Shown here: one piece after another, positions 24,503 through 36,900 of the stretch
Numbering within the stretch: the first letter of the stretch is position 1
Layout: each line of letters opens with the position of its first letter
Source: Microstegium vimineum
Taxonomy: Eukaryota > Streptophyta > Magnoliopsida > Poales > Poaceae
Direction of reading: 5' to 3'
Assembly (NCBI GenBank): GCA_022036555.1
Contig: CM039135.1
Location: 40,340,799-40,404,798 of the forward strand
Length of the DNA: 64,000 nt
Program-made: the position numbers and the translations under genes
The notes under the pieces: model-generated
What the model was told of the DNA's origin: nothing
Seen by the model: only the letters and a program-made list of their open reading frames with translations
The model's database searches: none

Positions 24503-24704
24503 ATGCAAACTAAGCAAACGTACGTGTTGTGGTTTTGGGGTGAGTTAAAAAAACTGAATAAGATTGGAATTGGTGGGAGGGTTTAAGTGCTTAATTGTCC
24601 CACCTCCATCTAAGACCATAGGATTAGAATCGTGTGGGTTTGATTAGAGTTTGCGTAGTTTGCATAGCTAGTTGGTTTTCATAGCATACGGTCCCCAATT
24701 ATAA

Positions 24705-25200
24705 TATTCATATAGAATGGTTGCACCTTTGATTTAGAGGCAGTTAACATGGTAGTTAACATGGTCAAATATGAGCCAGTGATGTCCTCATCAACATGGT
24801 AGTTAACACTTGCACGTCCTCATACTCCTTCCATCAATGCACATGGTCCTATTGGCATTAGCGAATAAGAGGAATGTGGAATTTGGCGAGGATTTAGATC
24901 CTCTTGAAGAAGTCCAGCATGGTGAAGAGGTGTAATTAGTAGTTACCGTGGAGTTTAGGAACTATACAGATTATTAAATACAAATAGCTTTTGTTGCTTG
25001 TAAATAAACATCTCATAATAGCAAATGTGCAGTTAGCATGGAGTTCATAACTAACAAATTATTAGTTTATTTTGCTGCAAAGGATCAGTTAACATGGGGT
25101 TCAGGAACTACACAAATTATTACTTGCTTTTGTTGTTGTAAATAAATACTTCATAGAAAATCATAGAAGAAAACTGGAGTAACAGCAACAGGAAACATAC
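24705..25200. repeat. Degenerate tandem repeats with AGTTAACATGG
   Basis: Non-coding. Several imperfect units begin with AGTTAACATGG or AGTTAGCATGG and continue with AACTACACAAATTATTA and TGTTGTAAATAAA (about 24750-25170). I see no gene. Confidence 0.5.
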
Positions 25201-25324
25201 CTTGCTTGTTCATGCCCAGCCGAGATCAGGAGCGTCGTTCGGCTCAGAGACATCAAGATTCGTAGTATACCGGATCAAGAGCTTACAATTGCAACTTTCA
25301 GTTTCAGTTTGGGCACAAATCTCT

Positions 25325-25440
25325 GATATAAAAAAGAGAAAAAGGATGGAGTTCGTGTCTACCAGGGACTTTCCTGATCAGATATAAAAAAGAAAAAAAG
25401 GAAGGAGTTCGTGTCTACCAGGGACTTTCCTGATCCGAGC
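25325..25440. repeat. Tandem duplication of about 57 bp
   Basis: Two adjacent copies containing GGAGTTCGTGTCTACCAGGG followed by ACTTTCCTGATC (first copy ends near 25381, second near 25436). They differ by a few bases. Non-coding. Confidence 0.75.
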
Positions 25441-28094
25441 TAATCTCTTCCCTTTCAATTTGATTCAGATTCAGATTTCTGATTCTGACTTGCCGTGGAC
25501 TTCTCAATGAGGTGTTCCACGACGCCTTGGACGATGGCCAAGGTGGACCGGTGGCGGCGGCTTCTGTGGAGAATGTGACAGTAAGCCTGCGCAGCTTGGG
25601 AGAAGGCGTCAGCTGCGTAGTCCTGGAAGGAGGTGGTGTGGTTCGGTCGCCGCGGTACGGGAAGCGCACAACCGTGGGGGAGGCATGCGGTGGTGGCAGC
25701 GGCGGCTGCCTTTTTTTTGCACTAGGTAAATACCCGTGCGTTGCAACAGGAACCCATAATACCACGATAAGTTGATAACACATGTATAAGCGTGTGTTAT
25801 ATTGTTACCTAAAACAAATACTACAATCTTGATGTTCCAATCAATATTACATAAGTCTTGTCTTGAAAAAAGATAGATAGTTAAAATATAACTCTAAATT
25901 TGAATGGAAACATCAACTTCAATTGTTCATAATGTAAGAACCTGTTGTATCACTTCATGCCTATAATAGGTGAAAGATAAACTTGCATTTCTTTAACAAT
26001 AATTAAAAGTTTGTCTTCAATTTTTTTTGTATGTCAATAGTTTGATCACAAAGTTATTTCATATTCTTTGCTCATCCAGTGCATCGTCTGGTGGACATCG
26101 CACGTGGGGCAAGTGCTATCGGCTACAAATTTGACACATCACATCACATACAAGAATATTACGCAAAAAAAACATCGCATACAAGAATCAACAATATAGG
26201 AATACTGGTATTATTAAACACAAGCATTTATGATCTACTATCATTGTTTTCTTTAATTTGTAGTTGTTTCTTCTTCCTCTTCTGGTAAGCTTCTTGACAC
26301 TTTTTATTTGTTTCATCCCTTTTCTCTTGAGATATTTCTTGCCATCGAGCACTATCCCTTTCCCTTTTGCGATCTCTAGGTCTGCCTGCTATAGTCATGA
26401 ATTGCTCATGTTACATCATGTAAAATTATAAACGAGTTATAATGTAATGTACGTAGCTATTAGATGAAGTTCTGGAAGTGTACCTCCATTGGTAGAGTTG
26501 GTCTTGTCTCCAATGGTGTACGCGAACCACTATTTTCCATTTGATGAAACCCTATAAACCAATTGAGTTATAATTGTGAATGGGTAAGATAAATAATTTT
26601 TCAGCTTGATCATTTCTTGATCTATGCAATCAAATTGATGCTATCTGATAGAAACAACACATGATAGCATTTGCCCGTTATAAATTCCATTTCAGTTAAC
26701 TATAACAGAAATTTTCAAAAATTACAGACACAAAATTGCTCATGCTTACAGTAGCGCCACTGCACATTAGAGGCAAAATTTAGTACAACAAATTGGAAAT
26801 GGCATGTGAGCATCCTTTAAAATAGATATACTTCATGTCAAAATCTGTTCATTACATAATAGTGTCATTTCTATACAATGTTAATTCATTGGAGCCCAAA
26901 TAATACTTCTGAATGAATATTCTTATATTGACCATCACATTAAATACGACTGTACACACAAGCAGAAAATGAAAACTGAAAATACGACTAAGAACCCAAA
27001 ATTCAACTTTGGATTAAAAACTACCATAAATGATGAATGACAAGAGTAGGCTGAAAGATTGGTGTTGAGTTTAAATTTAACAATGTGAGTTTACAGTTTC
27101 AGGAATGATGCATGAAAGTTTAGAAGATTTGGCAAAATTATAGTTGACAAATTGTTTCCTGTTATGCTCAGTCATTAGACAACAGAATATTGAAGAGCTC
27201 ATTTGAACAAATAAGATAACGGATTATGGGTGGGCCAGATCATGGTGGATTGCTGCTAAGGCGGTCTTAGCAGTGTGGCAGCCACACAATGGACAATCAA
27301 AGCTGCGGTAGCCTGCACCAGCAGATAAGTCAAAGAGCAGGACGATGGGCTATTTAGAAAAAAAGATAGCAGAAAAAGAAATCTATATGGCCAAAAAAAG
27401 TGACACAACTACAATAACTCATTGACACACTGTTGATTTATGTATGCATGCTTGGACCGTGGGCTAGCAGACACAAGTTCAGACCAAGTCGACAAAGACA
27501 TCTGTTTTGTTGGTCTTCTATTTTAGAAGCATGGCCAGCATAGGTGCAGCAAGATATTCCAAATAAGGAAAAAACTTATAGTACTTTAGGGCGCTCAAAA
27601 TTTTTTATTTCATCAGGCACAGATAAAGCGCAAAGCCGCAGAACTAACAATCGCAACACAACACAAGCATCCGTCAACTACTGACATTAGATCTCACCAA
27701 ACACGGTTCAAAATGTCACACACACATCTACAATTCTACATTGTTTCTAGGACTCCCTGAAACGAACTCTAAATAACAGCCGTGAAAGAGAAATTGTAGT
27801 CAATTAGATGTAGATGAAAGACCAAATAGATTGACAAACCAACCAAAGAATGATATGTAGACCCATAGTTAGCAGATTGTCTTGAATGAAAACACAATCT
27901 AACTCACCTCATTCATAGTATTCCTCAGTTTGTCCGTGAACCTGCAAGTCACCTAGCCAGCAAATATGTTTCTCCCTGACGACCCTGTGCTGGAGACGAT
28001 GGAGGACAACAGATTTGTTTCCACATCAACTCGACAAAAACAAAGAAAGGATAGATAATAATAGCAAATGAAGTGAAATATCTACACAAGTAAA

Positions 28095-28500
28095 TTGGGC
28101 ACGTCGAGGCCGCAACGCGAACGGCCAAATGCCACATCCGTCGATGGAGTCACGTCAGGCGGCAACGTCAAGCCCGTCGGCCGCCGTCAGCGGTTCGTCG
28201 GCGTCAGCGGAACAGTACCCGTCCGCGTCGTCAGAGGGGCAGTTCGTGGAGGCGGCGGAGTGTTCGGCGGCGTCACGTCCGGCGGCGGCGTGGCGAAGCA
28301 GTACCCATCAACCAGGGCAGTTCGTGGAGGCTGCGGAGTGTTCGGCGTCGTCGAGGCCGCAGCGCGAACGGCCCGTCCGGCGGCGGCGGCGCATCGGGCA
28401 GCGGCAGTCCGTCGAGTCGCGGGGCAGTTCATGGAGGCGGCGGACGGGCATAGTGTTTGGCAGCGTCGCGTCGGGCGGCAGTCCTTTGGGTGGTGAGATA
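28095..28500. repeat. GC-rich block with repeated GTTCGTGGAGGCGGCGGAG units
   Basis: GCAGTTCGTGGAGGCGGCGG and variants occur three times, and TCGAGGCCGCARCGCGAACGG twice (about 28105 and 28350). Open frames on both strands follow from composition. I do not call a gene. Confidence 0.5.
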
Positions 28501-28639
28501 TTTTTTGGGGAAAGGATTTGTCTGTCGTGATTTCGGAATAGACTGGCGGGAAGTGGGGGCGGGCTGAATCGATGAATCTCCAATTTGCCTGGGCGTGGCT
28601 TGGGTTGGCAGGTGAAGCGAAGGTCGTGTGTAGACGATA

Positions 28640-28955
28640 GCGTTTGGTTGTATGACTTTATCGAATGTTTAATATCAATTAAATAAATTAAATATAATTT
28701 ATATTATAAAACTAATTACAACGACGAAACGAATCTATTAAGACTAATTAATCCATCATTAACAAATGTTTACTGTAGCATCATATTATCAAATCATAGA
28801 CTATTTTATATCAATGAATTTGTTTCGCAAAATAGTCTTTGGTTGACAAATTAGTTTTATAAATAGTCTATATTTAATACTCCTAATTAGTGTCTAGATA
28901 TTCGATGTGATAGAAACTTTCTTTTAGTCCATGAAACCAAATATGCCCTAGTCAT
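28640..28955 (-). mobile_element. MITE-like element in the 25.7-29.2 kb region
   Basis: Ends AGCGTTTGGTTG and AACCAAATATGCCCTA are loosely inverted. The interior (AAACTAATTACAACGACGAA and TGTTTACTGTAGCATCATAT) resembles an abundant grass MITE type whose reverse complement begins with a TTGGTTTCATGGACTAAAAG-like end. Non-coding. Family name not assigned. Confidence 0.5.
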
Positions 28956-29463
28956 CTTTTAGTTGTAGAGATTTGTCGAGAGGAGCGAAGGGATGGAGAC
29001 GGGAGCGAGCATTAGAGAAAGTGGGCATGCAGCTATTGAAGGCAGCGACCATGAGCGAGTGGGTTGACGGTTGGGCCTAAATGGAATGGGCCAGACGAAA
29101 AAATGGGTGAAGAAATTTTGTCTATTTATTATTAGATACTGTATAGATATAGATATAAATATAGATATAGTATCAAAAAATCGAAGTCATCTTATTAAAA
29201 GTAAAATCTTCAAGAATTGGAGTCGTCTAAATCAGGACCATGGTTTTTACGTCGTCCCAGACGCATGCAACTCCTCTCACTGGCTCAATTAATTCAATTG
29301 CCTGCATGCAACTCCTCTCATTGGACGAATTAATTCAATCATCTGCATGTGCCACCCTACCTTAGTTACTGCGCACGACCCTAAGATGACTCCGATTTTT
29401 GGATGGAGGGAGTATTTATTTGATATCATAAATTTTTATATATTTTTTATAATTTTATTTAAA

Positions 29464-30330
29464 CTTGTTCGAAACAAAGTTCAGAAAGGCGCTAGGCGCT
29501 TTCTAGGCGGTGACCCTCAGCCTAGAGCCTAGGCGGGCTTAAGCGAGCCTAGACGTTACAAGACGTTTTCCTAGGCGCTAGCATTTACATACATATATCT
29601 TTACAAAAGAAAAGAAAATAAGAGATACGTGTAATTTCTTAAAGAGAAAGGCATGTTAGCAGGCTAAAAGAAGCCCAATAGCGGTATTTTCAGCCCAAGT
29701 CCAACATGTTTTATATATATAGTGTGTAACCCTAGGAGGCAATGCTTGTTTCCCAGCCCAGCCGCCAACAGGCTCGGAGCTCATCTGCTTTCTTCCCGAT
29801 GCTTCTCTTCTCCCCCGTTGTCCCTTCCCATGGTTCTCCTGCATCCAACGGCGGCAGCTCTTCCGCTCGCCCTTCTTTCTCCTCCGGGAGCTGATGAGGA
29901 CATCACCGGCTTAGAGAGAAAGATCGGGACACCCATACACTCATCAGGAGCTTCCAGGCAGGACCCCGGGAGGGGTGTGCCGGTGGGGACGAGCACGACC
30001 GGCTGGGAGGACCGCGTCCGACGGGGACGAGCATGACCGATGAGGAGGAGGTCGTCTGGCGGGAACTGCTTCCTCTCCCTCTTATCCTTCCTAGCTTCCT
30101 GCTTGTTTTCGCGCGGCCAAAGCAAGATGCGCGCGCGCATGGCCGCGGCGTCCGCATCCGCGCGGGAAATCTTTGCGCGTTCGCGCATCCACGCCCGCCA
30201 AATCGCCGCCTAGCGCTGCCTTGCGCCTGGACCTCCGCCTACCCCCATAGGCCAGGCGGGAACCCTTCGCCTCCCGACTAGTCGCGCCTAGTCGCGCCTA
30301 AGGCGTCGCCTTTTTTAACCTTGTTCGAAA
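29464..30330. mobile_element. 845-bp GGCG-rich insertion with 11-bp direct flanks
   Basis: Identical CTTGTTCGAAA copies flank the segment (29464-29474 and 30320-30330). The left part is rich in AAAGGCGCTAGGCGC, the right in GCGCCTAAGGCGTCGCC, giving imperfect inverted ends. The interior has a GC-rich open frame (29722-30036) without recognisable domains. Possibly a non-autonomous DNA transposon with an unusually long target duplication; the class is unknown. It lies immediately upstream of the copy A/B shared segment. Confidence 0.6.
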
Positions 30331-30641
30331 TTTGGAAGGAGCACGCAAGTACTAGAGAAGTAGAGATTGTGCTGAATAGTGGGACCGCACAGGAAGGGCA
30401 AGCTCGGTCAACACTCAACACTAGCGTCGTCGACCGTCGACACGACACGTAGAGGTTCCACTGCGCTGCGGCAATCCAACGCCAACGCAGCGCGCACAAG
30501 TCAGACTATTATTTACAGGACAGGTGCCGGTGCTGCTGCCCGCAGTTGCCTTGCTGTTTCCTCTTCCTCGTCTCGCCCAGCACGAACAGATCCATCCAAT
30601 ACTCCAATCCAAGCCAAGCACGCCGATCCAACCGCGAAGCC

Positions 30642-31374
30642 ATGGATGCCGGCGATGACTGGCGCGCCCAGCTCCAGCCCGCGGCGCGCGCCAGGATCGT
30701 GAACATGATGTACGCCCATTCCCTCCTCCGATTCGTTTTGTCGAATTCCCCATTTCTCCTTCCTTCTGCTCCTCCCCCGCCACCCTCACACTTTAATCAG
30801 ACGCATATCTTGCATTCAGTTTACAGACTCTTATGAAGCATCTGCCGGTAGCAGTGCCAGAGGGGCTGGTTGAGCTTCAAAGAATTGCCGTGCGATTTGA
30901 AGACAAGGTGTATGTTGCAGCCACTAGCCTGGTACCTTAATACAACTCTGCTTCTACCTTCCTCTCAGCGTTCGGCACTGGGGTGGGTGGGTCAACCATA
31001 GTTACATTCTCGCACAACAAAAAAGGGGGGAGGGGGGACAAGCAAACCTAGAACAAAAAAAATGGAAAACAGCCATCTATGAACAATCTGCTACCAGGAT
31101 TTTAGGCCAATTTTGACATACCTGTAGCATTTCCTTTTCTCATCATGCTAGAATAAGCCGATAGTATGCATACTTACTGTGCATATCATACTAGGGCATG
31201 CAGGAGGGAGATATTGTCTGCACATCCCACCCTGCACTTACAAAAACTTATCAATGTGAAACTACAACTCCAATCCTTGTTTTTGTATCATTCAGGCTGA
31301 TTACTTACGGAAGTTTTCTCACAAAATGCTGTCAATGAAGGATCAGGCAAATACACAACACAACCCTGCTCCAG
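30642..31374 (+). CDS. MED15-like KIX fragment gene, copy B (truncated)
   Basis: Sister of copy A. Exons 30642-30709, 30820-30931 and 31296-31374 have intact GT/AG borders and phases 2, 0, 1. The reading is MDAGDDWRAQLQPAARARIV, then LQTLMKHLPVAVPEGLVE and DYLRKFSHKMLSM, the KIX region of MED15. All three exons are open. As in copy A, the Gln-rich region and C-terminal domain are missing and a Copia relic follows. Exon lengths differ slightly from copy A (68 and 79 bp against 71 and 70 bp), always by multiples of three, which suggests that coding selection acted for some time after duplication. Function unknown. Confidence 0.75.
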
Positions 31375-32439
31375 GTACCATACACAATAAAATCTATTGT
31401 TACACTTTGTGATATCTATATATATGAATTTTCCTTTTTATGTAAAAAAGACTACGAGTAAGATATTTGGGCCACTAGGGGAATGCAAGGAATGCATTTT
31501 TCTTTAACTTTTACATGTTATTTAGATTGTTTCCAACTTTTATAATCTGAGCATGTAACTTCCTTGAATTTTGAAATAGGCATGTGGGGCAAGTTTTTTC
31601 CTAATCCTAAGAATGATGCTGTGAAATGGCAGTGTTCATCTCATTCGCTTGGTTGCAGGCAATGGTACCATTCTCAGCCTTGGATGGGACATTGTCTTTT
31701 CGCAGCTGCCGTCCAAAACTTTCCCCAAGACAAGCCTTTGTTCAACTTGAAGCCCTAAATGCCAAATTACCAATGTGTGAGATTTACAAGTGAAATGCCT
31801 GTGCATGAAATTGAAGTTATGATCTGTAGAAAACTAGATCAACTTATGAGGAACTCATATGTATCTCAATTCTCCTTGATGAGGACTGGTTTAGGTGTGC
31901 ATCCATGTCAGCTCAGTTCCTACATCCAAGTCATGATCTCATAGGTTGTCTAGACTCTGGATTGGGTGGACAATGAACTGATGAGAAAACATGAGGTGTT
32001 GTAAATGTCCATGGAACAACAATTTTGTGGACTCTGTGAACAGGTCACATCTGTCAAGGGTAAGTGATTGCCCTAATTCCACTGTGTCAAGGGGGCATCG
32101 TTACGCTTGGCTCCACAGACGGATCTATAATTGCAAAGCATTGATGTCATTACCATTGGTGTCATGTCTATGTCTATTGTTGCCTCTTATGTGTACAATA
32201 ACTTTCCATTGATTTTATATAAGCCATTCCTGTCAGGTGGCAGCAATACTAACACTCTGAATTTGCCCACATCCCTAACATCCTGCTAAGGGATCAAAGA
32301 AACTTCTTAGTAATCTGTGCCTAATTAAGAAAAATATTTAAGTTGTTTGTATCTAAATCTTTACTGTTTATTCACTGTCACTTTATCTTATTAATTTGTT
32401 ATTGCTAACTTCATGGACTATCACAATTAAATGTGATTT

Positions 32440-32960
32440 GATGGTGTGTAAAGTGATGCACATGGACTGTAAATGGTTATACACAGCAAACAATTTGATG
32501 GTGGATAATGGTGCCAGCAGGTAGTAGCAGCAAAGGGAAGAAGCAAAGATGCCATTTCTGCAAAAAAGGTGGCCATTTTAAGAAGGATTGCTTCAAGAGA
32601 AAAATATGGTTTGAAAAAAAAGGTGTATACAATATTTTTCTGCATGCTTGGAAATTAGAATATACTCATTATAGGTCCTAGTAATACCTACTCGTTAGAT
32701 TCTATTGCTATTACTCATGTGTCAAATGTTATGCAGGAGTTGCTTATGATCCAACCCATGAGCGGACTAAAGCACGGGAGAATAAAAATGAAGGCCCTGT
32801 ATTTAAGGAATCAGAACTTGCAGAGTAATCCTTGTATGTATAAAAGAGTGTATTATCTTTCCGAATGTGGCAGAAATCTTTTGTTTATGAGAAAGTTGGA
32901 TGTACTAAGTTTAAGGTTTTGCATGTATACGAGAGAATACATATTATTATGGTCCCAGCT
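32440..32960 (+). mobile_element. Copia gag/protease relic (copy B)
   Basis: Near-identical to the relic at 4840-5320: CHFCKKGGHFKKDC knuckle and ITHVSNVMQELLMIQP. Sequence beyond it (to about 33600) is also related to that after the third relic at 48300-48790, including GCCACGGACATCT. Confidence 0.7.
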
Positions 32961-33981
32961 TTTTAATTGATCGCTTATGACAATTAAGTTCGCTTATGGT
33001 CCCAACTTTTGCAAAACTGTCGATATTTAAGTTGTTTTGTATCTAAATCTTTACTGTTTATTTTTCAAACTTATGATGGTAAAGCCATGCTGAACAAATT
33101 ATGACAATTAGTGTAATGCACACAAGATATCTTTTTTTTTAAGTAGACATTCACAACATGCATGCAAACTCACTCCTATGAACACAAGTACCATACCCTC
33201 TTACTCCTATGAACACGTATTGAAGGACTGAGCCAGTCGATCTCAAAATTCATGGAGATTAAAAAAAATAAAGATTCTTTTGGCCGGTATATATGTGTGG
33301 AGTCCTGAACCTGATGGCCGGCATATATGCGTGGATTACTGGATTCACTTCAGGGGCGAATTAGACCTCATGGATATCTAAGAAACCATCTGCAAGGAGT
33401 CATGAACTATTACGATTGAATACGCACAAACCATTGTTGTCCATTTGATGTTCTTTTTATTAGAGTGGTGAAAATATTCAAATTTTTATTGATGACTTCT
33501 CATGTTATTGTCTTTACTCAGCCACGGACATCTAAGGATTACCTGTAGAAAGTAGAAAGATAGGTTGATAGAAATGTTTTGTTCCTTCAAACGTACATGC
33601 ACTGAATTAATTTAGCCTAACCTAGGCTAACCAAGTAACCAACATACAGATAGGAGTAACAAAACAGAAATTTCAGGGTACATCCCTTCATTCTACTAGT
33701 AATACTGTTCCAAATACAAAAATTGTATACCAGGAAACACCGGTCCTGGACAAATCAACTTGTGCACACTATCTATAAGTTTGAGACGATTTTCCTAGGA
33801 ATCTACTCAATATTGCATCTTAGTTGTTCAATACCCTCCAGATATATCAGACCCACTACCACTTCCACTACAACTGTTGTTGTCTCTTCCTTTTCTGTCA
33901 ATGGGAACTGAACAAATGTGACGTAGCTTCGGTCCCTGAAACTGAGCGATGCACAAACCACACTTGAGCACAACAAAACTG
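32961..33981. other. Remainder of the copy B unit and 3' flank of the RNase H1 gene
   Basis: No gene recognised. Up to about 33600 it shows patchy similarity to 48790-49330. After that comes the region just downstream of the RNase H1 stop codon, which should hold its 3' UTR on the minus strand. Confidence 0.5.
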
Positions 33982-36900
33982 CTAGCATGGAAAGTTCGAC
34001 TGCTCTTGAACTTCACCAACTGTACAGACAAACAGATAATGGTTAATACAATCACCAAAGAGGCCAATAATTCACAAGGTTACACAGCAAGCGTACCAGG
34101 AAGTTCTACTGCAAAGTTAGCTTGAGCATCAGCAGCTGAGTTATAATCCTGCGAAACAAACGAAGCAGCATAAGTGTCAGGGGTACCAATTTATCTACCA
34201 GACATGTTTTTCCTTTTTTTTTATGACAGGGACTTTCCGATCAACATTGAATCCAGTTAATAGGTACTCTTGCAGAAAGTTATGTTTTACTGAAGGGACT
34301 TTCAGACGGCTGATGAAAAGCACTGCAGCTAAAAATTACTGTGTCTTGAGCAGAATGGTCTTATCAATCCACAGAGACGCCAATCTAAATTTTTATCGAT
34401 TCTAAAAAAAAGTGGATACATATTAGACAGATAGAGGAAATCGCTCCAATAAATATGTCAGCAAGCACTTGAGTACAAAGTACTTGACTCTGAGGCAACC
34501 TGAAGCAATCATGAACTGGCCATGCAGCGATCTTGTGTGTCAGTTTACACTACTTCAACTGCAAGAAAAAAATAGTGCCATGCAAATGTGCACGAAATAG
34601 TTGTTATGCAACATCCACACAGCACCCAAATAGACTTTTTCCCCGAGTTGTGTATCGTCATATTAAAAAGACACGAGTCTAAGAAGACTCATACAAGTAA
34701 TTCCAGGTAGGGGCAGTTTCTGCCACATGGTATCTTTTGAGAATTGAATATATGTGATGTCAACATATAACTTTGCATGGCCAGCTATAATGGTGCCAGT
34801 AATGCCAGCAATAGATAAAAGTAGAATAACTTAAGAATATAATATGGTGCAGAACATGAACATAGAAAACTGCAAAGCTGGCTGGTCTAAGAGAAAATTG
34901 AACAAGGTCAGAAGACAGAGGAAAGAAGTGAAACCTACCCTCAAAACATGCTTGATTTGAAATAAATGAAATGTTCCCTTTAGCTCCTTAACTCTCTTGC
35001 ACAAGCCAGCCATATTATCGTTCCTAACACGCCAGAGATCTTGGACCTGCTCCAGAAAGCACAATGTGTTACTTTTGTCAAGAAAAAAAATAACATTACT
35101 ACAATTTCCAGCTGCTCGAGAATCTCACCTGAAAGCTCTACAAAATAGGTTTCACAATATTTTTATAAAAAGCAGGTTTTACCAGATTTTGTATGAAGAG
35201 ATTGAGATAAAAGTCTTTATTTCAATGTGAACGAATTTGAACAAGAGCTCTTTGAATGAAACAACATACTTTGGCATGTTGAATAAAACAACCACCTCCC
35301 ATGATAACAAGAATGAAGAAAATTGTATGGCCATACATTCGATCTATTATTACCTTAGTGGAATTTGAAGAGTCGAAATGATATGCACAGTGCTAGTACT
35401 GCTAGACCTCTATTGGTAGTTCACAGTGGAACAAAGAACATATAAGCTAGTACAAAATAACAAAGCGATCACCACTGACCTGGTTACAAACAAGTTTAGA
35501 ATCGCCTTGAGCACGAATATACTTGTACCCTTTCTTGGCCGCATATGTCAGCCCTAGGATCAATGCACGATATTCAGCAGCGTTGTTGGTTGCAATACCC
35601 AGACCCTCACGTAGTTGAGCAATCTTCAGTAAAGACCATAACACAGTAACCAGATAGGTATGATAACTCAATATAAATAGAACACATCAGTTTAGCTACC
35701 AGTTGGATACATACCACAGAACCATCTATCCGCCTTATTATTGCTCCAGCACCAGCTTTCCCTGGATTTCCTTTAGAAGCCCCATCAAATTCAAGAATAC
35801 AAGAGAGCTGCAAAAAAGGTCAAAACTGCTGATGAGCACAAGTTCATGTATCATGCAGCAAAGACAAGTTGAAAATATACATGCAAGTAACAAACCATCA
35901 CTACAGAAACGAGCCAATAAACAATGTGTAGAGTGCGCATTGCATTATTCATACTCACATGACTATCAGGTAATGGTTCCTGCTCATCAACTTTAGGATG
36001 CTTCTTTGATGGTCCGGTTTCCTTGATAAAATAATTTTTGATGCGAGTAAATGAGATATATAGAGGTCACTTTTGAATGGAAGTGGATCACTTATTCACA
36101 ATTGTAGACTTGTAGTGACAAAGAAAAAGCTACTCACAATCTCATGTGGCCTTTTCGAAGTAGAGGACGCAGCTCCATCAGGTTGCTGAAACCACAAGTT
36201 GCACAGTGAGCATGCCATGTGATCTTAATGTTACCGCAGAAGTCAGGTAAGTATAAAACTGAATACCAACCAGCAATCTGATCCAACTAGTACATAGGAT
36301 GCAACCCTAATAATAATTACATAAGAGCAAGCAAGCTTTGGTGGACGCTAACATTGTAGAATCTCGTCACAAAGCGTGGCTCTGAGTCTGAAGCAGCTGG
36401 AACTTACAATTACAAGCCCAGAGCATTGTTTGCGTTACCTGGAAAGGGCAGGGAACTAGATCGTCGAACAATTCATCTCGTGCATCTGCTGCGTCAATGG
36501 CGTAGAGAGTATTCCTTAACCCGCGCGCGGCGAGGTATTCCTCGGTGTCTTTACGGAGAGAGTAGCCTTTGAAGACAGTGACAGAAGGGTCGCGAACCTA
36601 GCAGCGGTAGGGGCATGGTCAGCGACAGCAAGCCAGCAACGAAAGGAAAGTCACGGAAGTCGGAAGGCAGATACCGAATTGCCGACTTGAGCTTGGCATT
36701 CGCTGAGGGTTTTGTAGATGCCGATGACGTCCCCCTTGCGGACGACGTAGAAGGGTTCTCCGGCGGGAGCCGCGTCCATTGGCTTCTTCGCGGCGGATCT
36801 CTTGGTGGAGCGCCGGGAGGAGGAAGAGGAGGAGGAGAAGAAGCGCGTGGGCGGCTGTGGGAGTAGTGGCGGCGGCGGCGGCACGGGAGGCCTGAGAGCC

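Larger units (their letters stand above)
21817..24695. mobile_element. Pack-MULE-like element carrying an F-box gene fragment
   Basis: Inverted ends about 150 bp long: left GGGAGCGTATGCTATGCAAA, right (read inward) GGGACCGTATGCTATGAAAA, both continuing with ACTAGCTATGCAAACTAC and GGTGGGACAATTA. Perfect 9-bp target duplications CAATTATAA flank it (21808-21816, 24696-24704). Between the ends there is no transposase but a partial host-type F-box gene, itself split by a solo LTR. Without that LTR the element would be about 1.6 kb. Long TIRs, 9-bp duplication and captured gene sequence define a Pack-MULE. Confidence 0.88.
25722..29170. mobile_element. Probable transposon region beginning CACTAGGTAAATACCCGTGCG
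   Basis: The stretch opens with ACCCGTGCGTTGCAAC, a motif I know as common at ends of grass repeats, and ends in AT-rich repeats (ATAGATATAGATAT near 29140-29170). No transposase is visible. On the minus strand near 26390-26230 a basic motif reads RDRKRERDSARWQEISQEKR, resembling short Arg/Lys-rich repeats found in grass transposon-related proteins. A GC-rich block at 28095-28580 gives overlapping open frames in several phases but no domain. Boundaries and class are uncertain. Confidence 0.35.

Noticed and set aside
28095..28583. Overlapping frames of 81-133 codons on both strands
   Set aside because: They arise from GC-rich repeats; no conserved domain and no preferred frame.
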